The translations under genes and the position numbers were made by a program. This document shows positions 8,033 to 16,427 of a stretch of 47,378 nt of DNA, piece by piece (positions within the stretch are counted from its first letter, which is position 1; every line of letters begins with the position of its first letter). Source of the stretch: Gemmatimonadaceae bacterium (GTDB lineage Bacteria > Gemmatimonadota > Gemmatimonadetes > Gemmatimonadales > Gemmatimonadaceae); contig JAICNG010000022.1 in the NCBI GenBank assembly GCA_025931335.1, forward strand, positions 1 through 47,378, given 5' to 3'. The notes under the pieces were generated by a model, which saw only the letters and a list, made by a program, of their open reading frames with translations, was not told the origin of the DNA and did not search any database.

Positions 8033-8944
8033 ATGAAGGCCGCGATTGTCCTCGTCGCACGAGTGATCGCCGTGACGATCCTGCTCTTCGTCTGCTTCAG
8101 CGTCGCCGGAACGGTCGTCGAGCTTCCCGGAAGCGCTGAGCCAGACGCGGACGCGGGCAACGTCGCGATCCGGTTGCTCGCGGTGTGCCTTCTGAATGTC
8201 GTGGTCCTCACTCACATCATCCTGCGATCCCGCTGGGCCGGCTGGCGCCTCATCGTCACCGTCTTTCTGGTGTTCTATGGCGTGACGACGTTCATGGGGC
8301 AAATCGAGACGGCCGTGTTCGTCACCCAGCTGCCGCCGGGCGTCCTGCCCCGGCTCTTCGCGATGGGGGCTCTCATCGCCGCCCCGTTCGCCGCGCTCTC
8401 CGTCGTCATCCTCGGCAAGCACAAGGCCTCGACCGCCGACCTCGGGCCTAACGTGCGCCTGGAGATGCCGGCGAGCGAATGGGCGTGGAAGCTCGGCGTG
8501 ATCGCGCTCCTCTACGTGATCCTCTACTTCAGCTTCGGCTATTTCATCGCGTGGCAAAACCCGGAGGTGCGTGCCTATTACAATGGCGCTGACGCGGGCG
8601 GCTTCGTCGCGCACATGGCGACCGTCATCCGCGACACGCCCTGGCTCATCCCCTTTCAGCTCGGGCGAGCGCTGCTGTGGACCGCCCTTGCGCTGCCGGT
8701 CATTCGCATGATGAAAGGAGAGCGGCTCGAGACGGTGCTGGCGGTGGGTCTGCTGTTCGCGGTGGTCATGAATGCGCAGCTGCTACTCCCGAACGCCTAC
8801 ATGCCGGAAGCCGTCCGCATGGCGCACCTGGTGGAGACCGCGTCGTCCAACTTCATCTTCGGCGCGATCGTCGCGTGGCTGCTGAGCACGCGACACGGTC
8901 CCGCGCGGTCGGTGGCGGCGCCTAACGCGCCGCCCGCCCGCTGA
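8033..8944 (+). CDS. Multi-pass membrane protein of unknown function
   Basis: A 303-residue hydrophobic protein with roughly seven to eight predicted membrane helices. These include AIVLVARVIAVTILLFVCF at the N-terminus, LLAVCLLNVVVLTHIIL, LFAMGALIAAPFAALSVVIL and LGVIALLYVILYFSFGYFIA. I recognise no family motif. ATG 8033 has GGAG seven bases upstream; an open frame continues further upstream but runs through the inverted repeat and is rejected. Its last 23 bases overlap the 3' end of the opposing DUF2231 gene, an antiparallel coding overlap. Confidence 0.7.
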   Translation: MKAAIVLVARVIAVTILLFVCFSVAGTVVELPGSAEPDADAGNVAIRLLAVCLLNVVVLTHIILRSRWAGWRLIVTVFLVFYGVTTFMGQIETAVFVTQLPPGVLPRLFAMGALIAAPFAALSVVILGKHKASTADLGPNVRLEMPASEWAWKLGVIALLYVILYFSFGYFIAWQNPEVRAYYNGADAGGFVAHMATVIRDTPWLIPFQLGRALLWTALALPVIRMMKGERLETVLAVGLLFAVVMNAQLLLPNAYMPEAVRMAHLVETASSNFIFGAIVAWLLSTRHGPARSVAAPNAPPAR

Positions 8945-9425
8945 GGGAGCTTGGTGCCTCCGGGTTCGCCCCGGAGTCCACGCCGATGCCGAGCCGCGTG
9001 ACCAGCTCGCCGCCGAGCCATCCCGTCACCGCCCCGATCACCACGGCCACCGCCGAGAGCAGAATCGCGAACGCCTCCGGTGCGGCGGTGTTGTCCTTGC
9101 GAAGCATGATCCCGGCGGCGAACAGCAGCAGGACGACCACGTTGCCCACCCCGTGCAGGAGCCCGATGCGCTTCGCACGCGTGTTGTTGGGAATCCCGAT
9201 CCAGTCCCAGATCCCGAACGGCGCCGCCGCGAGCCCGCCCGCGACCCCGGCGACGATCATCCAGAAGGCGACCACCGCCCAGAGTGAGTTGCCGGTGAAG
9301 AGATGGATCACATCGAACACGAGCGACGTGACGAGAAGGCCAAGCGGAAACACGATCAGCTGCTGATGGATGGGGTGACCGAACAGCTTCGCACGACTTT
9401 CCACGGGATCCTCCTCGCGTGGCAT
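8922..9425 (-). CDS. DUF2231 family membrane protein
   Basis: This 167-residue protein has four membrane helices. The N-terminal motif GHPIHQQLIVFPLGLLV matches the HPxHxxxxxFPxGL signature of DUF2231, whose histidines suggest haem or metal binding in the membrane. LAAAPFGIWDWIGIP and the helix LGVGNVVVLLLF-like region fit the family. Function is uncharacterised. ATG 9425 is supported by the fit of the family N-terminus. The 3' end overlaps the neighbouring membrane protein gene on the other strand by 23 bases. Confidence 0.8.
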   Translation of the reverse strand: MPREEDPVESRAKLFGHPIHQQLIVFPLGLLVTSLVFDVIHLFTGNSLWAVVAFWMIVAGVAGGLAAAPFGIWDWIGIPNNTRAKRIGLLHGVGNVVVLLLFAAGIMLRKDNTAAPEAFAILLSAVAVVIGAVTGWLGGELVTRLGIGVDSGANPEAPSSLSGRAAR

Positions 9426-9442
9426 GTTCCGATGCGGTGCGC

Positions 9443-10420
9443 CTAACGTCGTCCGGGCGACGGCTTCACCAGGACCTTCCCACTCGTCTGCCGACTCTCG
9501 AGCGCGCGATGGGCCTCCGCCGCCTCGGCGAGCGGAAAGGTGCGGTCGACGCGCACGTCGATCGCGCCCCCCTCCACCCAGCCGAACAGCTCGGCGCTGC
9601 GCGCAACCAGCTCCTCATGAGTGGGCACGTAATGCGCCAGCGTAGGTCGCGTGAGGAAAAGCGAGCCCTTCCGGCTCAGCACGAGGGGGTCGATGGGGCC
9701 GACGGCGCCGCTCGATTGGCCAAACGACACCAGCATGCCGCGCGGCGCAAGGGCGTCGAGACTGTCATTGAAGGTGGTCTTCCCGACGGAGTCATAGACC
9801 ACCCGTGCGCCGGGCCCGCCCGTCAGCCGCTTCACCTCCGCGACGAACCCTGCATAGCCGATCGCGTGCTCGGCCCCGGCTTCACGGGCGCGAGCCTGCT
9901 TCTCGCTGGTCGACGCGGTGCCGATGACATGCGCACCCTTTTTCGCGCCGAGCTGGCACAGCAGGAGCCCGACGCCCCCCGCGGCGGCGTGGACGACGCA
10001 CCAGTCGCCGGCTGCGAGCGGGTAGGTGGAGGTCGTCAGATAATGCGCCGTTAGGCCCTGGAGCATTACCGCAGCGGCGACATCAGTCGAAACGGCTGCG
10101 GGGATGCGCACCAGGCGCTCCGCCGGCGCGACGGCGAGCTCCGCGTACGTGCCCCGCATGGTCTCCGACACCACACGATCGCCAATGCGCACGTGCGTGA
10201 CGCCGTCTCCGAGCGCGACGACCTCGCCGGCGCCCTCCGAGCCAGGGGTGAACGGCAGCGGGCGCGCGTAGAGGCCCGTTCGCTGATAGACGTCGATGAA
10301 GTTGACGCCGGCCGTCTCGATGCGAACCACCGCTTCGCCGGGGCCGGGCACCGGATCATCCACCTCCTCGAGGCGGAGGACGCTCGCATCACCGGTGCGG
10401 CGGACGAGGATCGCCTTCAC
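9443..10420 (-). CDS. NADPH:quinone oxidoreductase (zeta-crystallin type MDR)
   Basis: A 325-residue medium-chain dehydrogenase/reductase without the zinc-ligand cysteines. The N-terminal GroES-like domain includes GVNFIDVYQRTGLY and GSEGAGEVVALG. The Rossmann part includes HAAAGGVGLLLCQLGAKKGA, and DSVGKTTFNDSLDALAPRGMLVSFGQ follows. The enzyme should reduce quinones with NADPH in the cytosol. I prefer GTG 10420, which gives the usual MKAI-type start and has GAGGTGA just upstream; GTG 10429 is the alternative. Downstream it runs towards the DUF2231 gene on the same strand, 17 bases away. Confidence 0.88.
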   Translation of the reverse strand: MKAILVRRTGDASVLRLEEVDDPVPGPGEAVVRIETAGVNFIDVYQRTGLYARPLPFTPGSEGAGEVVALGDGVTHVRIGDRVVSETMRGTYAELAVAPAERLVRIPAAVSTDVAAAVMLQGLTAHYLTTSTYPLAAGDWCVVHAAAGGVGLLLCQLGAKKGAHVIGTASTSEKQARAREAGAEHAIGYAGFVAEVKRLTGGPGARVVYDSVGKTTFNDSLDALAPRGMLVSFGQSSGAVGPIDPLVLSRKGSLFLTRPTLAHYVPTHEELVARSAELFGWVEGGAIDVRVDRTFPLAEAAEAHRALESRQTSGKVLVKPSPGRR

Positions 10421-10497
10421 GATCGTCACCTCTCTGGTTGGAACGCTGTGCGGACGCGTTACAACCTAGTCCACCTGTTCGCTAATTCGGATGGGCA

Positions 10498-10693
10498 GGC
10501 ATCAAGGTTCAAAGGACATACGGATGCGGCGGATGCAGCGGAGCCTGCGGATTGCTCCGGGCGCATTGAGCCTTCCTCTACAGGAACAAGAAGAGAATGG
10601 CTTTGGGTTGCGCGAGGAGAGTTCCTGGCACCGGGAACCATCTGCCTGATCCGCTGCATCCGCTGCATCCGTATGTCTTTGAACTTGGATGCC
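10498..10693. repeat. Inverted repeat with 9-bp unit (CGGATGCRG)
   Basis: The arms are 10498-10542 and 10650-10693. After reverse complementing, they agree at about 41 positions with a one-base indel. Each arm contains the 9-bp unit CGGATGCRG in tandem and continues through ACATACGGATG to GGCATC. The 107-base centre contains a smaller GTTCC/GGAAC hairpin. It lies in the 298-base gap between the start of the quinone oxidoreductase and the stop of the hydrolase, both on the minus strand. No other gene is supported in this gap. Confidence 0.8.
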
Positions 10694-10718
10694 AGCCTTG
10701 GCGTCAGCGGCGTACCCG

Positions 10719-11714
10719 CTACGGCGCGCCCGGCGCGAACTTCGCGCGCTCGGCCGCCGACGCGGGGGCGATCCCGATGTGGGTGGCCAGCCAGTCGATC
10801 GTGTCGAGAAACGCGGTTGGCGGAAGGCCATGCCCGCTGTCGTACCAGCGTGCCTCCTTCGTCTCGCCGGCGGCGGCGTACAGCTCGTTCGCCAGAGCCG
10901 GCGGCACGAGGCGATCCTCGCGGCCCCAGAGAAAGAGAACGCGGGCGGGCGGTGCGCGACCGATGAATCGTGTCGACGCCAGCGGCTCCATCGCCGCAAA
11001 CCATCGGCACCACTCGGCCTGGGACCGTTGCGCCAGTCCGGGGAACTGTGACAGGTCGGCGTCCCGGAAATGCGCGGCGAGCCCGGCGTCCCCCACGAGC
11101 AACGCATAGGCGGCGATGCGGCGCTCGACGCCGGCGAAGTGCGCTCCCATCGCGGCACCATAGCTGAGGCCAACGAAGCCAAGCTTCGACGCATCGACAT
11201 CGTCACGTGCGATGAGCACGTCCACCGTCCGCTGCAGGTCGACGATGAGCTGCACCTGATCGACGCTGTCCCGCGCGGTGAACGAGAGCGGATTGTTCCT
11301 GTCGCGGCGCGCGAATGGAGCGTCGAGCGCGAGCACGATCGCCCCCTGCCGCGCGAACGGCACCGCGACGCCGCGCATTCCCGCGGCGTCGCCCGGGGCG
11401 CCGTGCATCATGATGATCCCCGGAACCTTGCCTTTCGAAGCGCGGAGCGAATCGTGCGGCAGGTACAGGAGACCGGTGGCGCGCCCGCCCTTTGGGCTCA
11501 CGAAGCTGATGCGATGGACGTCGACGCCGCGGTCGGTGGAGGCGAGTGAATCACGAACGTCGAGATTCGCGCCGCGGTCGTATGCGAACAGGGTCAGGGG
11601 CGGCGTTCCGACCGATGTAGGCGTGGCCGGGCATCCCGCCGACGCGGATTGCGCGCGGCAGGCGGCGGAGACGGTGATCGCGGCAACGAGCGCGATGATC
11701 GGGGAACGGCGCAT
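10719..11714 (-). CDS. Exported alpha/beta hydrolase (dienelactone-hydrolase-like)
   Basis: This 331-residue protein starts at ATG 11714 with GAGG eight bases upstream. It has an N-terminal signal sequence (IIALVAAITVSAACRAQ) and a Cys that may be lipidated, although the lipobox is weak. The catalytic triad is visible: nucleophile S184 in GLSYG, an Asp in GREDRLVPP and a His in DSGHGLP. IIMMHGAPGD forms the oxyanion-hole region. It should hydrolyse an ester or amide in the periplasm; the substrate is unknown. It is divergent from the PD40 gene. Confidence 0.82.
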   Translation of the reverse strand: MRRSPIIALVAAITVSAACRAQSASAGCPATPTSVGTPPLTLFAYDRGANLDVRDSLASTDRGVDVHRISFVSPKGGRATGLLYLPHDSLRASKGKVPGIIMMHGAPGDAAGMRGVAVPFARQGAIVLALDAPFARRDRNNPLSFTARDSVDQVQLIVDLQRTVDVLIARDDVDASKLGFVGLSYGAAMGAHFAGVERRIAAYALLVGDAGLAAHFRDADLSQFPGLAQRSQAEWCRWFAAMEPLASTRFIGRAPPARVLFLWGREDRLVPPALANELYAAAGETKEARWYDSGHGLPPTAFLDTIDWLATHIGIAPASAAERAKFAPGAP

Positions 11715-11881
11715 TGGTGGGCCTCAGCGGTGAGCGTCAAAGGTTGCACTGCTTGTACGGGGCCTCGACTACAAAGGTTTCCGCCGCCTTCTTCTGACGC
11801 TGACGCAACCCTTGCAGTCCCTCTCCTCCCTCGCCGCGGCGCGTACCACATCGTCTGGCAGACTGTTCCCGAGAGTCACCG

Positions 11882-13597
11882 ATGCATGCCCCGAAGCTTC
11901 TCTACGGCCTCGTGCTGATCGCGTTCGCCGGCGCGGCCGTCGCCCAGGACGCGCCATTTCTCAACATCAATCCCTCCTGGTCGCCAGACGGCCGCTGGCT
12001 GGTGTTCGAGAGCCGACGCCATGGTGATGCCGAGCTGTATGTCATCGGCCGCGATGGACAGGGCGAGCGCCGCCTAACGCAGAGCGCGGGCGAGGACACG
12101 CATCCATCCTGGTCTCCCGACGGGACCAGCATCGTGTTCGACTCCAATCGCGACGGCACCTGGAACCTCTATCTGATCCGGCCGGACGGAACGGGCGAAC
12201 GGCGGCTCACCTATCCGGGTGCGAGTCGCGCCGCGACGTTCGCGCGCCACCCCTCGTGGTCACCGGACAGTAAGCGCATCGCGTTCGACTCCGACCGCAA
12301 TGGGGACGAAGAGGTCTACGTCATGGATGCGGATGGCGGCAACGTCACTCGCCTCACGAGCAGTGCGGGCCGCGACGGTCACGCCACCTGGTCCCCCGAC
12401 GGCCGTTCGCTGCTCTTCACGTCGGTGCGCACCGGCAATCAGGACGTGTGGCAGCTCGACATCGCCACTCGGCAGGCGCGTCCCCTGTCGTCGCACACGG
12501 CCCCCGAGGGCGGGGCGCGCTTCTCCCCCGATGGAAAGCGCATCGCTTTTTATTCCGAGCGCGACGGAGACGGCGACCTGTACCTGATGAACGCCGACGG
12601 CACCGGGCTGCGAAACCTCACCGACCATCCCGACACCGTGTACGAGCTGGCGTGGTCACCGGACGGACGGGAGATCGCTTTCTACTCCGACCGCACCGGT
12701 CGCTTCGAGCTCTACCTCGTGGCCGTCGACAGCGGTGTGCCCCGTCAGTTGACGAATTCGAGCTACAACAACGCCTGGCCGATGTGGTCGCCCGACGGCC
12801 GCCGCATCGTGTTCGGCTCCACGCGCGATGGCGACTGGGAGGTCTACGTGATGGATGCCGACGGCTCGAATGCGCGTCGGCTCACGAGCAGCCCGGGTCG
12901 CGACGCCCACCCGTCGTTCATGCCCGATGGCCAGCGGATCGTCTTCCAGTCCCCCCGCGATTACACCAACCCGCTCGAGGTCGACCTGTATATCATGAAC
13001 GCCGACGGCGGCGCGCCGCGGAGGCTCGTCGCCCACCCCGGCTTCGATGGCGTTCCGGTGCCCTCGGCGGACGGCCGGTGGATCGCGTTCCAGCGAAGTC
13101 CCGTGCGCACGGACCAGAGCTTTCAATGGGACCTGTACGTCGTGGACAGCGCGGGGCGGGACGAGCGGCGCCTAACGTCGGAACGCTGGAGCAGCCAGGT
13201 GCCGAGCTGGACGCCCGACGGCACCCGCCTGGCGTTCTTCGCCAACCGCTCCGGGCGCGAACAGCTGTACGTCATGGACGTGGCCTCGCGTGCCGTGACC
13301 GCGCTTCCCGAAAGCGCCGGCGACAATCACTCGCCCTCCATATCCCGCGACGGCAGGCGGATCGCCTTCACCTCGACACGCGACGGCCCGCTCGATCTCT
13401 ACGTGATGGACGCAACCGGCGCCGCCGTGCGCCGCCTGACGACCAACCTCAACGCGCAGGCTCAACCAAGCTGGTCGCCCGACGGCCGCCGCATTCTTTT
13501 TTCCGCTTCTCCCGACGGCGTGGCGGACGTCTACGTCGTGAATGCCGACGGGACGGGCTTGGCGCGATTGACGCACGGAGCGGAGGGAACGCGCTGA
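11882..13597 (+). CDS. Secreted PD40 (TolB-like) beta-propeller protein
   Basis: This is a 571-residue protein with a signal peptide (LLYGLVLIAFAGAAVAQ). It is made almost wholly of about 12 repeats of the PD40 pattern WSPDGxxIxFxSxRxGxxxLYVMxxDGxxxRRLT. Repeats such as SWSPDSKRIAFDSDR and MWSPDGRRIVFGSTRDGD are close to TolB propeller blades, but no TolB N-terminal domain is present. Such propellers bind proteins or peptides in the periplasm or outside the cell. No Tol-Pal genes are adjacent, so it is not called tolB. The TGA stop forms the first bases of the following repeat array. Confidence 0.85.
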   Translation: MHAPKLLYGLVLIAFAGAAVAQDAPFLNINPSWSPDGRWLVFESRRHGDAELYVIGRDGQGERRLTQSAGEDTHPSWSPDGTSIVFDSNRDGTWNLYLIRPDGTGERRLTYPGASRAATFARHPSWSPDSKRIAFDSDRNGDEEVYVMDADGGNVTRLTSSAGRDGHATWSPDGRSLLFTSVRTGNQDVWQLDIATRQARPLSSHTAPEGGARFSPDGKRIAFYSERDGDGDLYLMNADGTGLRNLTDHPDTVYELAWSPDGREIAFYSDRTGRFELYLVAVDSGVPRQLTNSSYNNAWPMWSPDGRRIVFGSTRDGDWEVYVMDADGSNARRLTSSPGRDAHPSFMPDGQRIVFQSPRDYTNPLEVDLYIMNADGGAPRRLVAHPGFDGVPVPSADGRWIAFQRSPVRTDQSFQWDLYVVDSAGRDERRLTSERWSSQVPSWTPDGTRLAFFANRSGREQLYVMDVASRAVTALPESAGDNHSPSISRDGRRIAFTSTRDGPLDLYVMDATGAAVRRLTTNLNAQAQPSWSPDGRRILFSASPDGVADVYVVNADGTGLARLTHGAEGTR

Positions 13598-13686
13598 GGT
13601 GCTCGAGGTGCTCGAGGTGCTCGAGGTGCTCGAGGGACTGCTTTCCCCTCGGGTACGTCGAGCACCTCGAGCACCTCGAGCACCTC
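13596..13686. repeat. Inverted array of 9-bp unit GAGGTGCTC filling a convergent gap
   Basis: The left arm, 13596-13635, has more than four tandem copies of GAGGTGCTC. The right arm, 13658-13686, has three copies of the complement GAGCACCTC. The centre is short, with GGG and CCC flanking it. The array begins inside the TGA of the PD40 gene and ends one base before the stop codon of the MFS gene on the other strand, so it occupies the whole intergenic space. As RNA it would be a very stable bidirectional hairpin, although it lacks a T-tract. Confidence 0.9.
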
Positions 13687-13687
13687 T

Positions 13688-14929
13688 TCAGAGCTCCCGT
13701 ATCTCCGGATACCGCGCAAACGCCCACGCGGCGTATGCCAGCATCACCACGCCCCCGCCACCAATCGCCCACTGCACGCCGAAGCGACTGGCCACCATTC
13801 CACCGAAGAGCTGCCCGATCGGCGAGAACCCAATGAACACCAGCGCATACGCCGCCATCACTCGGCCGCGGAATGCGTCGGGGACGATCGTCTGAAGCAA
13901 CGTGTTCGAGACCGCGTTGTTGAGGATCATCGTGAAGCCGACGGTCACCAACAGGGCCGCCGAGAGCCACACGGAGCTGGAGAGCGCCAGTCCGATCAAG
14001 AGGACGGAGAAGGCGTAGGCGGCGCGCTGGAGGAGGCGACCGTGCGGCATGTGGCGCCCGAACGTCGCCAGCGCCAGCGCCGCCGCGATCGCGCCGACGC
14101 CGACGCAGGTGAGCAGGAATCCGTAGCCGCTCGCATCGGTGTGCAGGACATCGCGCGCGAGCACGGGCATCAGCACGAGATATGGCACGCCGAACACCGA
14201 GAACACCGCCACCAGTCGCATGAGCGCCGACACCTCGCGCTTGCGCGACATGTACACCAGGGCGCGCCACACATCGCGCAGCGGCGAGGACGGCTTTCGG
14301 CGCGCTGGCGCCTCCGGAACCTTGATCATCAGCAGTCCGATAAGCACGGCGAAGTAGCTCACCGCGTTGATGCCGAAGCACCAGGCGAGCCCCGCGTGCG
14401 CGATGACGAACGCCGCGATCGCCGGCCCGACGATGCGCGCCAGATTGAAGCCGCTCGAGTTGAGCGCGATCGCGTCGAGCAGGTCTTCCTTCCCCACCAG
14501 CTCGATCTGGAGCGATTGACGCGCGGGAACGTCGAACGCGCTCACGATCCCCGCGAACGTCGCCAGCGCGAGGAGACGCGGCACCGTAATCTGACCCGAC
14601 CAGGTGAACCACCACATCAACGCCGCTTCCAGCAGCAGCAGCGTTTGCGTCACCCGGACGATACGAATCTTGGAGTAGCGATCGGCGAGCACGCCACCGA
14701 AGAGGGAGAACAGCAGCACGGGAAGGTTTCCGACCGCACCCACCAGCCCCACCATGAACGCGTCGTTCGTCAGCTCGAGGGCGAGCCATCCTTGCGCGAC
14801 GTTTCGCATCCACGTTCCGATCAGCGAGACGGTGTAGCCAATCCAGAAGCGCCGGTAGTTGCGGTGCCTCTGGAGCGCGCCGAACGGATTCATCGATCGT
14901 GGTGGTGGGCCCTCCCCCTCCTCTCCCAT
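13688..14929 (-). CDS. MFS transporter (EntS-like exporter group)
   Basis: A 413-residue protein with twelve predicted membrane helices. The N-terminal half shows NYRRFWIGYTVSLIGTWM and the MFS motif A region GGVLADRYSKIRIV, with PARQSLQIELV, typical of the MFS_3/EntS group of drug or siderophore exporters. The substrate is unknown. The start is uncertain. ATG 14929 has a TAAAAT hexamer seven bases upstream, which could fit a leaderless message. ATG 14893 gives the more usual MNPFGALQRHRNYRRF start but lacks a well-placed Shine-Dalgarno. It is divergent from the VWA gene. Confidence 0.85.
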   Translation of the reverse strand: MGEEGEGPPPRSMNPFGALQRHRNYRRFWIGYTVSLIGTWMRNVAQGWLALELTNDAFMVGLVGAVGNLPVLLFSLFGGVLADRYSKIRIVRVTQTLLLLEAALMWWFTWSGQITVPRLLALATFAGIVSAFDVPARQSLQIELVGKEDLLDAIALNSSGFNLARIVGPAIAAFVIAHAGLAWCFGINAVSYFAVLIGLLMIKVPEAPARRKPSSPLRDVWRALVYMSRKREVSALMRLVAVFSVFGVPYLVLMPVLARDVLHTDASGYGFLLTCVGVGAIAAALALATFGRHMPHGRLLQRAAYAFSVLLIGLALSSSVWLSAALLVTVGFTMILNNAVSNTLLQTIVPDAFRGRVMAAYALVFIGFSPIGQLFGGMVASRFGVQWAIGGGGVVMLAYAAWAFARYPEIREL

Positions 14930-14967
14930 GCCTTGATTTTACCATGTCCGCCCGGCAAGGTCATCTC

Positions 14968-16248
14968 ATGCGGAAGCACACCTACTCGAAGTTCTCCCCC
15001 GAGCTGGCCGACGCGGTCGATCTCCAGGCACTGCTCGACAAGCTCGCCGACTTCCTCCTGCAATCGGGATTCGCCGGCGGGCGGCAGTTCCACCCGTACT
15101 GGGGGGAATTCGGCGGCGACGAGGACCGCTCGATCGAGGCGCTCCGCGAGGCGATCCTCAACGCGCTCATGGAAAGCGGGCAGTTCACACCAGAGATGCT
15201 CGAGGCGCTGCGCGGCGACGGCTCGCCGGAAGCACAGGCGAACCTCGCCAAGTTGCTCGATGAGCTGATCAACCGCCTGACGCAGGAGGGCTATCTCACC
15301 GCGGACGCGCCGCCGCAGATGCCGGCGAACCACGAATCGGTCACCGGCCCGGCGGGCCTCGCCCGCGCCGCGTCTCGCGACGTGCAGTTCCAGCTCACCG
15401 AGAAAGGCATCGACTTCCTCGGGTTCAAGACCCTCCGCAACCTCCTCGGCTCCCTCGGGAAGTCGAGTTTCGGAAGTCACGACACCCCCTATCTCGCCAC
15501 CGGCGTCGAGGCTGACGCGACCAGCAAGCCGTACGAGTTCGGTGACGTCCTCAATCTCGACGTCAACGCGACGCTGACGAACGCGCTCGCGCGCACCGGC
15601 GAGATCAGCGTGCCGATCGACCTGGACTACAGCGATCTCATGGTGCGGCAGGCTGAGTATCGGTCATCGTGCGCGACCGTGCTGATGCTGGACACGTCGC
15701 ATTCGATGATTCTCTACGGCGAGGACCGGTTCACCCCGGCGAAGAAGGTCGCGCTCGCGCTCACGCATCTCATCCGCACGCAGTTCCCGGGCGATACGCT
15801 GCGGGTGGTACTGTTTCACGATTCCGCCGAAGAGATCCCGCTCGCCGAGCTCGCGCGGTCGCAGGTGGGGCCCTATCACACGAACACCGCCGAGGGCTTC
15901 AAGCTCGCGCGGCGTATTCTGCTGTCGCAGAAGAAGGACATGCGCCAGATCGTGATGATCACCGATGGGAAGCCGAGCGCGCTGACGATGCCCAACGGGC
16001 AGATCTACAAGAACTCGATGGGGTTGGACGCGATGGTCATCGCGCAGACCTTGCGCGAGGTGGCGCTCTGCCGCCGCGCGGGTGTGATGATCAACACCTT
16101 CATGCTCGCGCGTGACCGGGCGCTCGTGGAGTTCGTGAAGCGCGTGTCCGAGATCAGTCGCGGAAAGGCCTACTTCACGAACACGATGACGCTGGGCCAG
16201 TTCATTCTCATGGACTTTCTTCGGAGGAAGACGAGGAAGGTCTCTTGA
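14968..16248 (+). CDS. VWA-domain protein with MIDAS motif
   Basis: This 426-residue soluble protein has no signal peptide. The C-terminal von Willebrand factor A domain begins near residue 235 with LMLDTSHSM, a complete DxSxS MIDAS motif (D242, S244, S246), and continues to [11 protein letters not shown]. The N-terminal 200 residues are helical and acidic and include [12 protein letters not shown]. Relatives usually sit beside a MoxR-type AAA ATPase, but here no MoxR gene is adjacent. The next gene is an FtsH-type AAA protease. ATG 14968 has AAGG nine bases upstream; ATG 14944 is an alternative. Confidence 0.85.
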   Translation: MRKHTYSKFSPELADAVDLQALLDKLADFLLQSGFAGGRQFHPYWGEFGGDEDRSIEALREAILNALMESGQFTPEMLEALRGDGSPEAQANLAKLLDELINRLTQEGYLTADAPPQMPANHESVTGPAGLARAASRDVQFQLTEKGIDFLGFKTLRNLLGSLGKSSFGSHDTPYLATGVEADATSKPYEFGDVLNLDVNATLTNALARTGEISVPIDLDYSDLMVRQAEYRSSCATVLMLDTSHSMILYGEDRFTPAKKVALALTHLIRTQFPGDTLRVVLFHDSAEEIPLAELARSQVGPYHTNTAEGFKLARRILLSQKKDMRQIVMITDGKPSALTMPNGQIYKNSMGLDAMVIAQTLREVALCRRAGVMINTFMLARDRALVEFVKRVSEISRGKAYFTNTMTLGQFILMDFLRRKTRKVS

Positions 16249-16250
16249 AA

Positions 16251-16348
16251 GAGGTGCTCGAGGTGCTCGAGGTGCTCGAAGTGCTCGAGGGGAGCAGTTC
16301 CCCGGAGCACCTGGAGCACCTGGAGCACCTCGAGCACGTCGAGCACCT
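16251..16348. repeat. Inverted array of 9-bp unit GAGGTGCTC between codirectional genes
   Basis: The left arm, 16251-16290, has four near-perfect GAGGTGCTC units. The right arm, about 16304-16348, has five GGAGCACCT/CGAGCACCT units. The centre is GGGGAGCAGTTCCCC, itself a small inverted repeat. It begins two bases after the VWA stop codon. It shares its unit with the elements at 13596 and 19847, but the flanking genes are unrelated and their orientations differ. The rest of the gap up to 16427 holds a 15-bp palindrome CGTCTTCCGAAGACG near 16404-16418. Confidence 0.9.
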
Positions 16349-16427
16349 GGTTTGGAACCGCCCCCCAGTCGCCGAGGTACTAGGTTACTAACGGCCGCCT
16401 GCGCCGTCTTCCGAAGACGAGCGCCGC

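Noticed and set aside
11882..13597. tolB
   Set aside because: Only PD40 blades are present; the TolB N-terminal domain and Tol-Pal neighbours are absent.
14042..15268. Long plus-strand open frame opposite the MFS gene
   Set aside because: It is a high-GC antisense shadow: Arg/His-rich with no domain, and it covers a clear MFS gene on the other strand.
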